Shown here piece by piece: positions 32,062 to 33,560 of a stretch of DNA of 33,560 nt. A program made the position numbers and the translations under genes. The DNA comes from an uncultured Craurococcus sp. GTDB lineage: Bacteria; Pseudomonadota; Alphaproteobacteria; Acetobacterales; Acetobacteraceae. Numbering within the stretch: position 1 is the first letter of the stretch; the number at the start of each line of letters is the position of its first letter. The notes under the pieces were generated by a model, which worked only from the letters and a program-made list of their open reading frames with translations, made no database searches and was not told the origin of the DNA. Location: the NCBI GenBank assembly GCA_902805545.1, contig CADCTD010000177.1, positions 1 to 33,560 of the forward strand, written 5' to 3'.

Positions 32062-32649
32062 TTGAGCACAGGCAAGCCGCCCCTGGTGCTGGCCTCCGCC
32101 AGCCCGCGGCGGCTCGAGCTGCTGGCGCGCATCGGCGTCGTGCCCGACCGCGTGCTGCCGGCCGATCTCGATGAATCCCCGCTGAAGGCGGAGTTGCCCC
32201 GCCTGCTCGCCGCCCGCCTCTCCGCCGCCAAGGCCGAGGCTGCGGGCGCGCTCGCGCCCGGGGCGCTGGTGCTGGCCGCCGATACGGTGGTGGGCGTCGG
32301 CCGCCGCATCCTCGGCAAGCCGGCCGATGCCGACGAGGCCCGCCGCTTCCTCGCCCTGCTCTCCGGCCGGCGGCACCATGTCTATACGGGCGTTGCCCTC
32401 CGCACGCCGGACGGCAAGCTCCGCACCCGGCTGGTCGACACCATCCTCGCCTTCCAGCGCCTGACCGAGGCGCAGATCGCGGATTACGTCGCCGGCGAGG
32501 AATGGCGCGGCAAGGCCGGCGGCTACGCCATCCAGGGCCGGGCCGAGGTCTTCGTCCGCTTCCTCTCCGGCTCCCATTCCAATGTCGTGGGCCTGCCGCT
32601 GTTCGAGACGGCGCAATTGCTGCGGGGGACCGGCTGGCTGACTCCCTGA
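32062..32649 (+). CDS. maf: Maf family nucleotide pyrophosphatase
   Basis: The 195-residue protein hydrolyses non-canonical or modified nucleoside triphosphates to the monophosphate. LASASPRRLELL near the N-terminus is the Maf signature; LAADTVVGVG carries the catalytic aspartate, and GKAGGYAIQG and SHSNVVGLPL are the later conserved loops. Start is TTG at 32062, six bases after infA, with TAAGGG overlapping the infA stop as ribosome-binding site. Its stop overlaps the next gene. Confidence 0.95.
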   Translation: MSTGKPPLVLASASPRRLELLARIGVVPDRVLPADLDESPLKAELPRLLAARLSAAKAEAAGALAPGALVLAADTVVGVGRRILGKPADADEARRFLALLSGRRHHVYTGVALRTPDGKLRTRLVDTILAFQRLTEAQIADYVAGEEWRGKAGGYAIQGRAEVFVRFLSGSHSNVVGLPLFETAQLLRGTGWLTP

Positions 32650-33560
32650 GCATCCTCGTCTCCGTCTCCCCGGGCGAGGTCCGCACCGCTTTGCTGCGCG
32701 GCGACAGGCTGGAGGAGGCCTGGATCGAGCGCCCCGCCCGGCCGGACGGCGTCGGCGACCTGCAGCGCGCCCGCGTCACCGCCCTTGCCCCCGCCATGGC
32801 CGGCGCCTTCCTGCTGCTGGCCGGCGGCGAGACCGGCTTCCTTCCCGAATCGGAGGCCAGCGCCACCCGCCAGCCCATCGCCCGCTCGGTGCAGGAGGGG
32901 CTGGTGCTGCCCGTGCGCGTCACCCGCGCGCCGCAGGGCGGCAAGGGCGCACGCGTCACCGCCCGCCTGACGACTGCCGAGCAGGCCCGCGCCGCCGCCG
33001 CGCCGCCGGGCAACACGCCCCTGCTGCTGGCCCGCGGCCCGGAGGCCGCGCTGCGCCTCGCCCGCGATCATCCCCGTGCCGAGCTGGTGGCGGATGGCGC
33101 CACCCTCGCCGCCCGGCTGCGCGCCGCCTATTCCCCCCGCCCGGTCTTCGACGAGGCGCTGGAGGCCGAGTTCGAGGCGCTGGCCGGCCCGGAGGTCCCA
33201 CTCCCAGGCGGCGGCCGCATCCTCATCCACCCGACGCCGGCGCTCGCCGCCCTCGATGTCGATGCCGGCAGCGCCGCCGGTGCACGCGACCCGGAAGCAC
33301 AGCGCCGCATCAACGAGGTAGCGGTGGAGGAGGCGGCGCGGCAGATCCGCCTCCGCCAGCTCGCCGGCCCCATCCTGCTCGACCTCGCGGGGATGACCGT
33401 GAAGCGCCGCGCCGCCCTCGCCGAGCCGCTCACCCGCGCGCTGGCCGCCGACCGGCTGGCCCGGCTGCTCGGCCTCGGCCCGCTCGGCCTGTTCGAGATC
33501 CTCCGCCAGCGCATCCACCCGCCGCTGCATGAGGTGCTGGCCGGCCCGCTGACCCCCGGC
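32646..33560 (+). CDS. Ribonuclease E/G family protein (5' part; runs off the window)
   Basis: The frame stays open to the window end (305 codons visible). It begins SILVSVSPGEVRTALL, as expected for RNase E/G proteins, which cleave single-stranded A/U-rich RNA. An S1-like part (about 5-90) is reduced compared with RNase G; then come GGRILIHPTPALAALDVDAGS, INEVAVEEAARQIRLRQLAG and ILLDLAGM, the catalytic-domain strands with the metal-binding aspartates. No ATG, GTG or TTG lies in frame at the start of the homology. The CTG at 32646, overlapping the maf stop as CTGA, is the best candidate. This is the compact RNase E/G form often found between maf and yacG. Confidence 0.85.
   Translation, partial: MSILVSVSPGEVRTALLRGDRLEEAWIERPARPDGVGDLQRARVTALAPAMAGAFLLLAGGETGFLPESEASATRQPIARSVQEGLVLPVRVTRAPQGGKGARVTARLTTAEQARAAAAPPGNTPLLLARGPEAALRLARDHPRAELVADGATLAARLRAAYSPRPVFDEALEAEFEALAGPEVPLPGGGRILIHPTPALAALDVDAGSAAGARDPEAQRRINEVAVEEAARQIRLRQLAGPILLDLAGMTVKRRAALAEPLTRALAADRLARLLGLGPLGLFEILRQRIHPPLHEVLAGPLTPG

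Overview
The window is very GC-rich, with codon third positions almost all G or C. It looks like chromosomal DNA of an alphaproteobacterium, most likely an Acetobacteraceae member near Roseomonas. This rests on the base composition, a DUF1489 gene (a mainly alphaproteobacterial family), the order murA-hisG-hisD-infA-maf-RNase E/G, and intergenic palindromes of the GCATGATC type. No rRNA, tRNA, insertion sequence, phage gene or CRISPR array was seen. No stretch longer than 300 bases lacks a gene; the longest gap is 28165-28447.

Layout. 1-185: tail of a proline-rich protein. 186-385: dispersed repeat with two hairpins. 386-5063 (minus): overlapping genes for a flavin/iron-sulfur oxidoreductase and a two-subunit 2-oxoacid:ferredoxin oxidoreductase (KorAB type), preceded by a tiny coupled leader ORF. 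5244-14571: housekeeping and accessory genes on both strands: FAH-family hydrolase, small lipoprotein, DUF1489 protein, AzlC/AzlD exporter, two small ORFs, dCTP deaminase, HAD phosphatase, M24 peptidase, lytic transglycosylase, MATE transporter and an MpaB-type oxygenase. 14568-14737: three successive hairpins, including two tandem 63-bp repeats. 14734-26726 (minus): eleven tightly coupled genes, the most interesting part. 26887-28164 (minus): MFS transporter. 28448-33560 (plus): murA, hisG, hisD, infA, maf and the start of an RNase E/G gene.

The eleven-gene run reads, in transcription order: inositol-3-phosphate synthase, HD-domain protein, SAM methyltransferase, Gfo/Idh/MocA dehydrogenase, zinc-ribbon/metallo-beta-lactamase protein, YcaO protein, IolI/IolE-like TIM barrel, GT4 glycosyltransferase, PIG-L deacetylase, GalE, and an OpgH/MdoH-like glucosyltransferase. 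Most junctions are 4-base ATGA or GTGA overlaps. My reading is inference: it is a biosynthetic operon for a modified, glycosylated cyclitol. Ino1 would make inositol phosphate. The dehydrogenase and TIM barrel would modify the ring, and GT4 plus PIG-L would add and deacetylate a sugar, as in the first steps of mycothiol synthesis. The methyltransferase, MBL protein and YcaO would tailor the product. I know of no described pathway with this gene set, but I could not search.

Smaller points of interest are the 8-codon leader ORF before the flavoprotein, two places where translation may start at CTG inside a CTGA overlap (OpgH-like and RNase E/G genes), and the hairpin-rich repeat between convergent genes.
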